Source: a virus | IMG/VR virus record: IMGVR_UViG_3300032288_002010 | Span: 1-61,593 of that record | Strand: one strand, 5' to 3' | DNA: 61,593 nucleotides | Shown: positions 1 through 8,224 of the stretch, one piece after another | How the letters are laid out: every line of letters begins with the position of its first letter | Position numbering within the stretch: the first letter of the stretch is position 1 | Translations under genes and position numbers: made by a program | The notes under the pieces: model-generated | Database searches by the model: none | What the model was told of the DNA's origin: nothing | The model's input: only the letters and a program-made list of their open reading frames with translations

Positions 1-1520
1 CATTACCACCCGCATCACCGGCTGTACCACTTGTACCAGTAGATCCAGTGCTACCGCTTGTACCGCTTGTGCCACTTACACCGCTTGTTTTACTTAAACC
101 ACTTTGACCATTACCACCCGCATCACCAGCAGTGCCGGTTGTACCAGTAGATCCGGTGCTACCACTTGTACCGCTTGTTCCACTTAATTTACTTGCACCA
201 TTTGCACCATTTACACCATCAGTGCCGCTTGTGCCGGTGCTACCACTTGTACCGCTTGTACCACTTGTACCACTCAGTTTGCTTTCACCACTACCACCAT
301 TAGCACCTGTATCACCAGCAGTGCCGGTTGTACCACTTGATCCAGAACTACCACTTGTGCCGCTTGTTCCACTTAATTTACTTGCACCATTTGCACCATC
401 AACGCCATCAGTGCCGCTTGTGCCAGTGCTACCACTTGTACCGCTTGTACCACTTGTACCACTTAATCCGCTTGTACCACTTAAACCATTGGATCCACTT
501 GTACCAACTGTACCACTTGTGCCTGTAGTGCCAGATGTGCCACTTGTACCACTGGTTCCATTTATACCACTTGTTGCGCTTAAACCATTACCTCCAACAC
601 CGGCGCTACCACTTGTGCCTGTGCTACCGCTGCTACCACTTGTGCCACTTGTGCCATTTATACCACTCGTTTTGCTCAATCCACCACCACCATCTGTACC
701 ATCGGTGCCAGATGTACCGCTACTACCGCTACTACCGCTACTACCACTTGTGCCGCTTGTACCACTCAATTTGCTTTCACCACTACCACCATTAGCACCT
801 GTATCACCGGCAGTGCCAGTTGTACCACTTGATCCAGAGCTACCACTTGTACCACTTGTACCACTCAATTTGCTTGCACCATTGGCGCCATCGACACCAT
901 CGGTACCAGATGTTCCACTTGAACCGGTGCTACCGCTTGTACCACTTGTACCATTTAAACCGCTTGTACCGTTTAATCCAGATGTTCCGTCAAAACCACT
1001 TGTACCGCTTGTTCCGCTTGTACCACTAAACCCATTAGTACCACTTAGTCCGCTTGTTCCACTTAACCCACTAGATCCACTTGTACCTTCGGTACCACTT
1101 GTACCTGTTGTACCGCTTGATCCACTAGTTCCAGATGTGCCTGATGTACCACTTAAGTTTGCAGATCCATTATCCCCAGATAACCCACTTGTACCGGCTG
1201 ATCCAGTAGTACCACTTGTACCACTGACACCACTTGTTGCATTTAGACCATCTCGACCAAAAGTACCACTGGAACCAGATGAACCACTTGTTCCGTTTGT
1301 TCCAGAAGTACCACTAAAACCAGAAGGACCGCCTTCGCCAGCGGTACCGGATGATCCACTTGTACCGCTGGTGCCACTGGTGCCACTTGTACCATGTGTA
1401 CCACCTTTACCACTTGTTCCACTTGTACCAGACACACCGGATGTATTGGAATTACCAGAACTTCCGCTTGTACCCATTGATCCTGTAGTTCCAGATGCAT
1501 TTGCTCCGGTTGCAACAGCA
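1..1520 (-). repeat. Gly-X-Y coding repeats with longer internal duplications
   Basis: A 9-base unit encoding Gly-Thr-Ser-like triplets is iterated throughout. Higher-order duplications are visible: bases 1-70 match 109-178 (offset 108, 36 residues), 186-275 match 375-464 (offset 189, 63 residues), and 275-360 match 767-852 (offset 492, 164 residues) with only a few substitutions. All offsets are multiples of 9, so the Gly-X-Y register is kept. This is the pattern expected from unequal recombination within a fibre gene. Confidence 0.9.
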
Positions 1521-1981
1521 TAACCGCAGGCTGAGTATGAAAAGGTAATAGTTGCTGTATTGTTGTCTACTAACAATATATTTTCTGGTATAATTTGATT
1601 ATAATTTTCATCATATACCTGTACAATAACAAATTGTGTATCTAAATTATGAGTAAATGTCCAAGTTGTGGATGGAGATGCACATGAAAATGCTTGATGT
1701 ACTACGTTACTATAACTACTTAAACCACTTGTTCCCGCAGTACCTCCTGTGCCTGTTGATCCACCTCCACCACCGCTAGTAGACAAATTATTTATCGCAG
1801 CGGCTTGTATATTGGATTGATTTTGAAGATTTACCAGATCATCAGTAACAACGACAAATGCCTTAGAGAGTTTTTTAGCACTTTCATCCTTGATACGTGC
1901 TCTTTCTTCAACATACTCCTTAAGTCTCAAATTGATGAGTTTTACATCAATTTTATTATTTGTGGGTAAATTATAAGGCAT
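1..1981 (-). CDS. Collagen-like tail fibre/adhesin (3' end outside window)
   Basis: The minus frame is open from an ATG at 1981 to the window edge (660 codons, no stop seen), so the protein is incomplete at its C-terminus. Residues 1-65 form a helical head beginning MPYNLPTNNK, followed by a Gly-rich linker. Residues about 90-155 look like a small beta domain with aromatic residues. From about residue 160 onward the chain is Gly-X-Y repeats, mostly GTS, GSS and GTT, with blocks such as GANGASKLSG. Collagen-like repeats trimerise into rigid stalks in phage fibres. It follows the gp13-gp14-gp15 genes with a 50-base gap. Thr and Ser fill most Y positions and Pro is almost absent, so stability may come from Thr glycosylation or threonine packing; that part is inference. 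Function at family level is fairly sure, receptor specificity unknown. Confidence 0.85.
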   Translation of the reverse strand, partial: MPYNLPTNNKIDVKLINLRLKEYVEERARIKDESAKKLSKAFVVVTDDLVNLQNQSNIQAAAINNLSTSGGGGGSTGTGGTAGTSGLSSYSNVVHQAFSCASPSTTWTFTHNLDTQFVIVQVYDENYNQIIPENILLVDNNTATITFSYSACGYAVATGANASGTTGSMGTSGSSGNSNTSGVSGTSGTSGKGGTHGTSGTSGTSGTSGSSGTAGEGGPSGFSGTSGTNGTSGSSGSSGTFGRDGLNATSGVSGTSGTTGSAGTSGLSGDNGSANLSGTSGTSGTSGSSGTTGTSGTEGTSGSSGLSGTSGLSGTNGFSGTSGTSGTSGFDGTSGLNGTSGLNGTSGTSGSTGSSGTSGTDGVDGANGASKLSGTSGTSGSSGSSGTTGTAGDTGANGGSGESKLSGTSGTSGSSGSSGSSGTSGTDGTDGGGGLSKTSGINGTSGTSGSSGSTGTSGSAGVGGNGLSATSGINGTSGTSGTSGTTGTSGTVGTSGSNGLSGTSGLSGTSGTSGTSGSTGTSGTDGVDGANGASKLSGTSGTSGSSGSSGTTGTAGDTGANGGSGESKLSGTSGTSGTSGSTGTSGTDGVNGANGASKLSGTSGTSGSTGSTGTTGTAGDAGGNGQSGLSKTSGVSGTSGTSGSTGSTGTSGTAGDAGGN

Positions 1982-2031
1982 ACTATCTTAAATAAATATA
2001 AAACATATTATACAATGAGTTATTGTATAAA

Positions 2032-3435
2032 TTAAAAAGGTTGAAACACTGAAGTAGCAACTCTTCTCCACAGACCGGAACTATATATATAAAAATAGTT
2101 CCCATCATAACTTACCCAACCATCTTCTCCATAATCAGTAGATTGATATGGCACTTGATGATAAAACTTATCAGGAAATCTTTGAAATACTCTGAATGCT
2201 GTATTTATTGGTCTTTTATTAGTAGTTGTATAAATAGGATTACCACAATCATCATACCCACTTATGTATGTATTAGTAGATGGATCATAGTCAAATGTAG
2301 AAATGGCTCTTCTGGTCCAACCTAATGGGTACTGATATAAGTACATATAGTTAGAATCATATGCTAACCAGCCATTTTCCCCATATGTTTGTGAATTTTT
2401 TGGAGCTGGATGAAATGGTGTTTTTTTAATAATTACCGACGACTTTTCCAATGGATTTGGCAAGTCCGGCACAATGTTTGTGTTGGATTGAACTCCAATT
2501 CCACTAACATATTCAAAATCAGAATTTTTATCTTTAATAGCAGTGGTATCTTGAATTTGTTGTTGATAAACATTATTTTTAATATCAAGCATTTGCTGAC
2601 CGCCAACTGGTTGTTCATCCAATACAATTTTTCTGATGGTAAACATTTTTTGTGTGGTATTTTTAATACCTTCTATACCAGGAACAAAGGATGGACTTAA
2701 GAGATATGCGGTAACAACCAAATTAAATGTTGTTTTTACATTTCTATCGTTATTATCGTCTAGTTCAATATCTGTTGTAAAGTTATCTACATTAACAATA
2801 AATTTTAAACGTTCTTTATCACCCCAATAATCATTACAAGCAAAATTAATTTGTTCTAACAGCTTGTTATTTTGATCAACATAGTCGGTCCAAATGACGC
2901 ATTCATAAGTAACTATTACTTGTTTTGGCATTGTAACAGTAAATATCTGTTTTGTTGGACGAGAATTGTATAGTACGTTGCTATTTAAAATATTAAATCT
3001 ATCATATTTATTTTTCTCAGTATATGGTACCACAACTTGATAACTCATATAACGATTGAAAGTTGATCGATCCTTGTTGTTTTGAACATCCGATCTTCTC
3101 AACATAAACGCCGGTAAAAGAATTTTGCCTTGATTATCTCTAATAAACCCTTCTTTTTTCATAGCAGTCCATCTTTCTGGACTACCATAGATAATTGGAA
3201 CTTTAACAACGTCACCATTATCCATCACTTGTAAATTTAATTTATTATTTAAATAATCTATAATTGTTGAATCAACATCATGAAGATCTATTGTTATATT
3301 TTGAACAGTATCAGTGTCACGACGAACTGCAAATTCACGCTTATACGATATATCTTTATCGGATTGAGCAATTGGTTGCTGTACAGGATTTGGTACAGCG
3401 CTGGACTTATCTTTTGATGTTGCGTTCCAAGCCAT
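2032..3435 (-). CDS. gp15-like tail sheath terminator with C-terminal repeat modules
   Basis: Probable T4 gp15 homologue, the ring protein that caps the tail and joins it to the neck. The central part has the order of gp15 motifs: VPIIYGSPERW, LLPAFMLRR, FNILNSN, then a beta-rich stretch containing VIWTDYVDQNNKLLEQI. It is third in the gp13-gp14-gp15 order known from T4 and lies 3 bases after gp14. At 467 aa it is much longer than T4 gp15 (about 270 aa). The extra C-terminal part (about residues 345-467) carries two copies of a module of the form GENGWLAYDSNYMYLY...GW.RRA and GEDGWVSYDGNYFYIY...LWRRVA. The same module occurs in the protein at 49962-51854. Assignment rests on motif order and neighbours, not an alignment. 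Confidence 0.72.
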   Translation of the reverse strand: MAWNATSKDKSSAVPNPVQQPIAQSDKDISYKREFAVRRDTDTVQNITIDLHDVDSTIIDYLNNKLNLQVMDNGDVVKVPIIYGSPERWTAMKKEGFIRDNQGKILLPAFMLRRSDVQNNKDRSTFNRYMSYQVVVPYTEKNKYDRFNILNSNVLYNSRPTKQIFTVTMPKQVIVTYECVIWTDYVDQNNKLLEQINFACNDYWGDKERLKFIVNVDNFTTDIELDDNNDRNVKTTFNLVVTAYLLSPSFVPGIEGIKNTTQKMFTIRKIVLDEQPVGGQQMLDIKNNVYQQQIQDTTAIKDKNSDFEYVSGIGVQSNTNIVPDLPNPLEKSSVIIKKTPFHPAPKNSQTYGENGWLAYDSNYMYLYQYPLGWTRRAISTFDYDPSTNTYISGYDDCGNPIYTTTNKRPINTAFRVFQRFPDKFYHQVPYQSTDYGEDGWVSYDGNYFYIYSSGLWRRVATSVFQPF

Positions 3436-3438
3436 AAA

Positions 3439-4011
3439 TTATGTCTGTCTTTGTACAATATTTAACTTACTTAATCTTGTATAATGAGTATTAACAATTA
3501 AACTCCAAGATTTGTCAGGATGACCACCTAAAAATTGTTCTTGTACAACGTTGTCCATTTCATAAAATCTTTCATTATAAAGAACAACATCGCCAATTTC
3601 TGGAAAAAAGTTTGTTATGATGCAGTCACGTTCTCTAAATCTAAAAACTACGTTTTGATTACGGTCTGGTCCAAACTTGCTAGCATTTTCACCTGTCAGA
3701 TCTTCTCGTTCTGCAAAACATGTTAGATTTATAGCTGGATAAAACATCTTACCTTGAGAAGAAACTGATTCACCATATATATTGACGGTAGTTTCATTCA
3801 AAGCAATCTTGAATACTTGAACAACCACTTCAGATATATCACCATATAATTCGGCATTTACTGACCCAAGCAAATTCATATCTCTTCTTGAGAAGAATCT
3901 GCCTGGTAAATAATTATTATTATAAACGCCTACGTCCTTACGTCCATCCGTCCAATATTGTGGAAACGCAGGATTTTGCTTAGGATATTGTGGTGTGGTT
4001 GGTGCTGCCAT
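3439..4011 (-). CDS. gp14-like neck protein
   Basis: Probable T4 gp14 homologue, part of the neck that closes the filled head and receives the tail. It sits between gp13-like and gp15-like genes with 3-base gaps on both sides, the conserved T4 order. At 190 aa it is a little shorter than T4 gp14 (256 aa). Features resembling the family are an early strand region NAELYGDISEVVVQVFKI, a central EDLTGENASKFG segment, and the late GDVVLYNERFYEMDNV strand followed by a Gly-Gly turn, comparable to the GDLIYF...FEI part of gp14. No signal peptide or membrane segment. Context carries much of the call. Confidence 0.68.
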   Translation of the reverse strand: MAAPTTPQYPKQNPAFPQYWTDGRKDVGVYNNNYLPGRFFSRRDMNLLGSVNAELYGDISEVVVQVFKIALNETTVNIYGESVSSQGKMFYPAINLTCFAEREDLTGENASKFGPDRNQNVVFRFRERDCIITNFFPEIGDVVLYNERFYEMDNVVQEQFLGGHPDKSWSLIVNTHYTRLSKLNIVQRQT

Positions 4012-4014
4012 ATA

Positions 4015-5232
4015 TTATCCAATATAAATGTGTAGTGGAACTTTAGACAACATCTTGTTCATCGCTTCTGCTTCTTTGTCTTTGTTTTCCAATTGATTTA
4101 CTCTTAAGCTCTTTTCCAACATCTCTCTTAATTTATCAAGAAGTGTACCCATTTCCTCCTTGGCTTCGGAACGTAACTCTGCACCATCTAGTGTTACTTC
4201 TCCACCTGGAATTGGAACAGTACTATATTTTTGAAGAATACGACCCAAAGTTTCTTTACATAATGCCAAGAAATACTTCTTGATCCATTGTTTGCCAGGT
4301 TGATTTATCTTACAATATTTGCAATATTCGTATGGAATATCACTTGGATCACTCACATATTCATAACGTGATCCACTATAGAAATTAGTAATATTCTTAT
4401 CTTTTTCTAGATAGTAATCAATCCACAACTTGAAATTATTTGTTGGTATTGGAAATATTCTTAGTTTATTATTACCAACGATTTCAAAACTATATGCACT
4501 TTTACGAACCATGTCGTTGAATTCGATAGCTTGTATGCGTTCCAAATCTTCAAAGATAGGAGTCATCAAGAATTGTGTAGCTGGACTATATGCGCTAAAT
4601 CCCAATTCAGACAAAATGTTACCATAACTCATACCAGTCATGCTAAATGGATCATAAATACGAGCAACGGCTGGTGGTCTATTATGAAATACTCTACGAA
4701 CTTCTATACGTGAACCAGTTAGATGTTCAATTTCATCGCCTATCAGTTTATTCAAGTCATATAATTGTTCACTGCCACTCATGCTTGCAGACACATAAAT
4801 AAAGTTTCTCTTGAGTGGAGTTTCACCATTAACCAAGGCTTCACTACCATATTGTTTACTCAATTGTACAACGAATGGTAGACCTGTGCTTTTAACACCC
4901 AATCCAGTTAAATTTGGATATTGACTTTGGGGTAAACCAGTCAAATCAACCATGTTGTTAACGATATTAAATTCATTAACTACACGATTATATTCTAGTA
5001 CAGACTCTTCAAAGCATGCATAAAAGTTGACATCAATCATTTCTATGTCAACAATTGGATAACCTAGACGTTTTGCAGCCCACATTGCACTGCTACTACA
5101 ATCATTTTCAAAGGTACTTTCGCCAGTACTACAATTTTCGCCTAAGTAGTAACCAAATGGAACGCTTCCAGAAGTAACTGCGCTACCACTTCCTGGCCAT
5201 CTTACTCTATCTTGATCTAAATTAGCACTCAT
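4015..5232 (-). CDS. gp13-like neck protein
   Basis: Probable T4 gp13 homologue, the neck protein that binds the portal vertex and starts the head-completion ring. The recognisable part is AAKRLGYPIVDIEMIDVNF (residues about 52-70), followed by a helix with EESVLEYNRVVNEF, matching the GYP-DIE-then-acidic-helix pattern of this family. The C-terminal third is helical and charged, ending in LEKSLRVNQLENKDKEAEAM. It is 405 aa against 309 in T4. It begins the gp13-14-15 unit. A TATTTATA box lies 4 bases before the ATG and no Shine-Dalgarno sequence is visible. Confidence 0.8.
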   Translation of the reverse strand: MSANLDQDRVRWPGSGSAVTSGSVPFGYYLGENCSTGESTFENDCSSSAMWAAKRLGYPIVDIEMIDVNFYACFEESVLEYNRVVNEFNIVNNMVDLTGLPQSQYPNLTGLGVKSTGLPFVVQLSKQYGSEALVNGETPLKRNFIYVSASMSGSEQLYDLNKLIGDEIEHLTGSRIEVRRVFHNRPPAVARIYDPFSMTGMSYGNILSELGFSAYSPATQFLMTPIFEDLERIQAIEFNDMVRKSAYSFEIVGNNKLRIFPIPTNNFKLWIDYYLEKDKNITNFYSGSRYEYVSDPSDIPYEYCKYCKINQPGKQWIKKYFLALCKETLGRILQKYSTVPIPGGEVTLDGAELRSEAKEEMGTLLDKLREMLEKSLRVNQLENKDKEAEAMNKMLSKVPLHIYIG

Positions 5233-5236
5233 TTAT

Positions 5237-5244
5237 TATAAATA
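5237..5244 (-). promoter_or_regulatory. TATTTATA box before gp13-like gene
   Basis: The coding strand reads ATATTTATAATAA directly before the ATG at 5232; the 8-base core ends 4 bases before the start. The same core recurs at a similar distance before at least seven other genes here. A promoter -10-like role with a leaderless transcript is inference. Confidence 0.55.
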
Positions 5245-5277
5245 TGGAATGAATGTTAATTTATTGATTTTAATGGA

Positions 5278-5415
5278 TTATAAAAATGAATCAGCCAAAG
5301 TTTTATATATTGATGGTTTTGGCATCGATGCTAACTTTTCCTTAATAACAGCCCTTTCCTTCTGTTTCTTGGCATCCAAGACCTTTTTCAACGTATTTTT
5401 GACTTTATCGTTCAT
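5278..5415 (-). CDS. Small basic protein of unknown function (45 aa)
   Basis: A 45-codon reading frame begins at ATG 5415 and ends with TAA at 5278. The sequence starts MNDKVKNTLKKVLDAKKQKE and is lysine-rich, predicted helical, ending in an aromatic/hydrophobic tail. It overlaps the end of the upstream cupin-like gene by 4 bases (ATG inside the preceding stop region), the arrangement used by most genes in this operon, and it fills the only sizeable gap between that gene and gp13. No family recognised. Compact coding, translational coupling and coding-like composition support it being real. Confidence 0.6.
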   Translation of the reverse strand: MNDKVKNTLKKVLDAKKQKERAVIKEKLASMPKPSIYKTLADSFL

Positions 5416-5681
5416 ATAAATTTTTTGATTTTAACCACCAACTTACCAGTTCCTTTGATGACTCGGTGATAAGTTTCCTTGGGTATAAATATCTTTTTAT
5501 CTAATGAAACAGGCAGAGAATTGTCTAATTGAATCAACCAATTTCCACAATTTTCTACAGCTTCGACAAGCCTATCTTCTTTATCTAAATGCCATTCCAA
5601 TTCATGAGTGGGAATATTTGAATCAAACTCACGAATATATTCGTTATTTCCTACGTTCGTTTCTTTGAACGGCAAACTCAT
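5412..5681 (-). CDS. Conserved phage cupin-like small protein
   Basis: An 89-aa protein with the pattern NEYIREFDSN, ELEWHLDKEDRLVEAV, WLIQLDNSLPVSL, then IFIPKETYHRVIKGTGKLVV. This resembles a small protein common in T4-like phages, with HxD and FIPxxxYHRxIKG signatures that look like a single-domain cupin (double-stranded beta helix) fold. The exact substrate is unknown. The His residues in WHLDKED and YHRVIKG could bind metal, but that is inference. The start overlaps the HAD/peptidase gene by 4 bases, so the two are probably translationally coupled. Confidence 0.6.
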   Translation of the reverse strand: MSLPFKETNVGNNEYIREFDSNIPTHELEWHLDKEDRLVEAVENCGNWLIQLDNSLPVSLDKKIFIPKETYHRVIKGTGKLVVKIKKFI

Positions 5682-6703
5682 ATTTTGATAATCTTACTAG
5701 ACGCACCTTTGTCACGCATATATCTATTAAATTCTTTGTATAAATCATCGGCGTTTAATCGTGCATCAACTTCCCATGGCAAAGATCTTTCTTTTTCTTC
5801 GTCATCATATTTAGGATAAACTTTACCATCCCAACTATTATCAACTATATTGTATCTACCATCCTCAACTTGTTTAATATGCCAACATTCATGTGCTAGT
5901 GTTTTGATCTGATCATCACTACTATGAGGACTATTGGTTCTCATAATGATCTTATAAGAATCAACCTTATATGGCTTTGATTTACCCTTAACATCCACTT
6001 TACCCTGAACCTTACCATCCAAACTACCAAATTCTAGTTTAATTTTACCAGTTGGTAAATTTAAAAAATTAGCAAAAAACTTATAAGCCTTTTTAAGTCT
6101 TTCTTTATCAACTACGTTTTTTACAACCATGGAGTTCTCATACAAATTTGAACTAGACTTAAATAGGTTATCGCCTTCATATTTACGTGGCGTAGATAAA
6201 TCCACAACTTTATATTTAATAGGAAGATCTTTTATAGATCTATAAACAGCCGCACCATTTTTTGGGCTATCATCTATAAAAAACACATCGTTGTATCCTT
6301 CATTATTAATCTTGTCAACTATCCAATCAGCTTTGGCTTGTGGACTTCCTGTTCCCAAAGTAACCACAGGTAAATCAATTTTGAATATTTTATGTATAAT
6401 ATCTTTGATGTGACTATTTGCTTTTGGACCTCTAGCGGTCAATATAACGGTCAACCTATCCTTTAAACCGGCATTAACAATCTTATAGAATCGTTTAGCG
6501 ACTGGTTTAATCAAACTAGGATTTATGATTTGATCAAATTGTGAAAAGTCAAACTCATCGCCAGGCTTAGGTTCATATACGGCATATTCGGCGGGAGTTA
6601 AATATGTAAAATTTCCACCGCCTTGTTTCAACAAAACCTTTGCGGTTGTATGGAACAAAGTATCATCAAAATCAAATACTCTGAGTTTTTTAATATTTGT
6701 CAT
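5678..6703 (-). CDS. HAD phosphatase fused to HExxH metallopeptidase-like domain
   Basis: Two domains on one chain. Residues 1-170 are a HAD-superfamily phosphatase: motif I VFDFDDTLF near the N-terminus, motif II ILTARG, a lysine in SPQAKADWI, and motif III/IV VFFIDDSPKN. This is the class that includes the phosphatase half of polynucleotide kinases. The C-terminal 130 residues contain AHECWHIKQ (HExxH zinc motif, about residue 270), with later acidic residues and EVDARLNADDL, suggesting a small zinc peptidase or SprT-like fold. ATG at 6703 is preferred to the upstream TTG at 6709. It overlaps the 435-aa gene by 14 bases. Substrates are unknown; the fusion is unusual. Confidence 0.7.
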   Translation of the reverse strand: MTNIKKLRVFDFDDTLFHTTAKVLLKQGGGNFTYLTPAEYAVYEPKPGDEFDFSQFDQIINPSLIKPVAKRFYKIVNAGLKDRLTVILTARGPKANSHIKDIIHKIFKIDLPVVTLGTGSPQAKADWIVDKINNEGYNDVFFIDDSPKNGAAVYRSIKDLPIKYKVVDLSTPRKYEGDNLFKSSSNLYENSMVVKNVVDKERLKKAYKFFANFLNLPTGKIKLEFGSLDGKVQGKVDVKGKSKPYKVDSYKIIMRTNSPHSSDDQIKTLAHECWHIKQVEDGRYNIVDNSWDGKVYPKYDDEEKERSLPWEVDARLNADDLYKEFNRYMRDKGASSKIIKI

Positions 6704-7997
6704 TTGCAAACTTTCTTCTATATAAAAGACTACGTAAAATTTCTTTTAATCTTGATTCTTTCTTGACTAATTGATCCAATGGTATACCTCTGTACTTTTG
6801 TCTTATTTGTGCAATAGGCATACCATATTGTTTTTCAGCTTGAGCAATCAAACTATATCTATCTTGTTTTTCTTTTTGTTTAGCGTGTAGTTTACGCTGT
6901 ACAACGGTGTTAACAACACTCTTTATGTTATCTGTATAAGACTTTTCACCCGAAGTCAATAAGTCATTTAGTATCTTGATTTCAATCTCTAAACTATCCA
7001 CTTCTTTTTCAAGATTTTCTTTTTCAGCAGGTGTTAATGCAGCACCAGTTGTATGTAACTTGCCTCTCTTTTCTACGAATTCTTGAGTCTTATCATCAAT
7101 TACTTTTTCCAAACTAGGTTGATCTTCTAGTTTCTGAAGTCCCCAATCTGGATAATCAAATTCGCTACCAACCGGAACACTTAGAAGACCACTATCGGTT
7201 ACCTTTATTGATACATTATTACCTTTAATAGATATAACATCTGCTTTTAAATCAATCCCTTTGATTTTTATTTTGTCACCTACTTTGAAAACCACATCGG
7301 CTTTATCGGTAACAGATGGTTTAGGTGGAGGAGTTTCTTTCTTAGGTTCTTCTTTGCCATACATTTGATCATATGACATCATTTTACTACCAGTTTCATA
7401 CAAACACTCAGTTGGATTATATCCATTGAACTCTATGACCTTTTCATATTGTTCTTTATATGGTGTTACTTTATCTTTATTATAATCCCAGAATGTTACA
7501 ATAACAGCTTTACCACTTGGTATGGTACTTTCAATTTGTAGATCCAAATTTTCAGGTGGTTTATTATCTGTATTCTCTACCTCAAAGATTCTACCCTTCA
7601 TAATAGGATCTGAATATTGACTCATTCTACGCAATCCCTTTAGAATATTTTCCAATTGCAAATGTCCACCACCATTGTTACTGGCCTTTAATCGTTTTAT
7701 ACCTTGTTGTGCCCAATACTTTGATTGTTCGTCACCTTGAAAATCATTACGAAAATCATCACTATATTTGATCTGTTCACCATCTTGCAACTCTTTGATT
7801 TCTTTTAACACATCACTATCATCTGAGTAAAATTCTTTTTTGTTGTCGCTATATCCAAATATTGATTTTTTACCACTCTTGTCGTCTTTGTAAACAAAGA
7901 AAGCACATCTGTTAGCTGGGGTAGTATAACTATAAGTTTTTCTTTTATAGATAACTGTGTCAGGATTTTCCAAAAGTAAATCTTTAAATCGGATCAT
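6690..7997 (-). CDS. Unknown 435-aa protein with capsid-targeting-like N-terminus
   Basis: Begins MIRFKDLLLENPD, matching the short N-terminal pattern shared by several proteins in this window and resembling T4 internal-head-protein targeting sequences (cleavage expected after LLE). The middle holds a small beta domain (about residues 235-285) with VFKVGDKIKIKGIDLKADV, similar in style to KOW/SH3-like modules. The C-terminal half is a long charged coiled coil with an ENLEKEVDSLEIEIKILND heptad-like stretch. No catalytic motif was seen. The gene ends inside the HAD/peptidase gene. A TATTTATA box lies 3 bases before the ATG, so it may start its own message. Packaging into the head is inference. 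Confidence 0.6.
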   Translation of the reverse strand: MIRFKDLLLENPDTVIYKRKTYSYTTPANRCAFFVYKDDKSGKKSIFGYSDNKKEFYSDDSDVLKEIKELQDGEQIKYSDDFRNDFQGDEQSKYWAQQGIKRLKASNNGGGHLQLENILKGLRRMSQYSDPIMKGRIFEVENTDNKPPENLDLQIESTIPSGKAVIVTFWDYNKDKVTPYKEQYEKVIEFNGYNPTECLYETGSKMMSYDQMYGKEEPKKETPPPKPSVTDKADVVFKVGDKIKIKGIDLKADVISIKGNNVSIKVTDSGLLSVPVGSEFDYPDWGLQKLEDQPSLEKVIDDKTQEFVEKRGKLHTTGAALTPAEKENLEKEVDSLEIEIKILNDLLTSGEKSYTDNIKSVVNTVVQRKLHAKQKEKQDRYSLIAQAEKQYGMPIAQIRQKYRGIPLDQLVKKESRLKEILRSLLYRRKFANDKY

Positions 7998-8000
7998 AGT

Positions 8001-8008
8001 TATAAATA
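8001..8008 (-). promoter_or_regulatory. TATTTATA box before 435-aa gene
   Basis: Coding strand reads AATATTTATAACT immediately before the ATG at 7997, leaving a 3-base gap. The core overlaps the last bases before the stop of the upstream DUF1289 gene. Same motif and spacing as other gene starts in the window. Confidence 0.5.
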
Positions 8009-8182
8009 TTAATAAAATCTACTCTTATGCTTACTTTTAAAATTCTTTAATCGTTCTATTATTTCATCACGTTGTTTATCTGTATAAAATGACCAATCCC
8101 TCAACTCTTCCCAAGTACGTCCACATCCTTCACACAATTTATTATCAACAATTACACAGATTCTTTTGCATGGCGTTTTCAT
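8009..8182 (-). CDS. DUF1289-like small cysteine-rich protein
   Basis: A 57-aa protein starting MKTPCKRICVIVDNKLCEGC. It has the DUF1289 pattern P-C-x3-C-x(n)-C-x2-C-GRTWEELRDW followed by a short helical tail with DEIIERL. Four cysteines suggest a small metal site. I chose ATG at 8182 rather than 8212 because the upstream start lies inside the loop of a terminator hairpin (8203-8224) and the family begins close to the first cysteine pair. DUF1289 proteins are common in proteobacteria and occur in phages. Their role is not established. Confidence 0.65.
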   Translation of the reverse strand: MKTPCKRICVIVDNKLCEGCGRTWEELRDWSFYTDKQRDEIIERLKNFKSKHKSRFY

Positions 8183-8202
8183 ATTATTTTTGAGCATTAA
8201 AA

Positions 8203-8224
8203 AACCCGTCATTTACGACGGGTT
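8203..8224 (-). terminator. Intrinsic terminator after the 162-aa gene
   Basis: 8-base-pair stem AACCCGTC/GACGGGTT with a 6-base loop; on the minus strand it is followed by TTTTTT. It lies 8 bases beyond the stop of the gene at 8232-8720 and overlaps the untranslated leader of the DUF1289 gene. Confidence 0.85.

Noticed and set aside
1-1520. CRISPR-like periodic repeats
   Set aside because: Repeats are 9-base coding units without unique spacers of constant length, in frame within one gene. No cas genes nearby.
1243-1521. Gln/Val-rich minus-strand frame
   Set aside because: Another out-of-frame shadow of the collagen repeats.
132-1523. Long plus-strand frame rich in Pro, Val and Leu
   Set aside because: It is the antisense of the collagen-like gene: 9-base Gly-Thr-Ser codon repeats read backwards give Val-Pro-Leu repeats. 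The minus frame has a proper start, a non-repetitive N-terminal domain and a matching operon direction.
6704-6709. TTG start for HAD/peptidase gene
   Set aside because: ATG two codons downstream fits the HAD N-terminus and needs no rare start. The same reasoning moved starts to 14269 and 18373.
8183-8212. Upstream start for the DUF1289 gene (ATG 8212)
   Set aside because: It lies in the loop of a strong terminator hairpin, and the family starts near the first Cys motif, so ATG 8182 is preferred.
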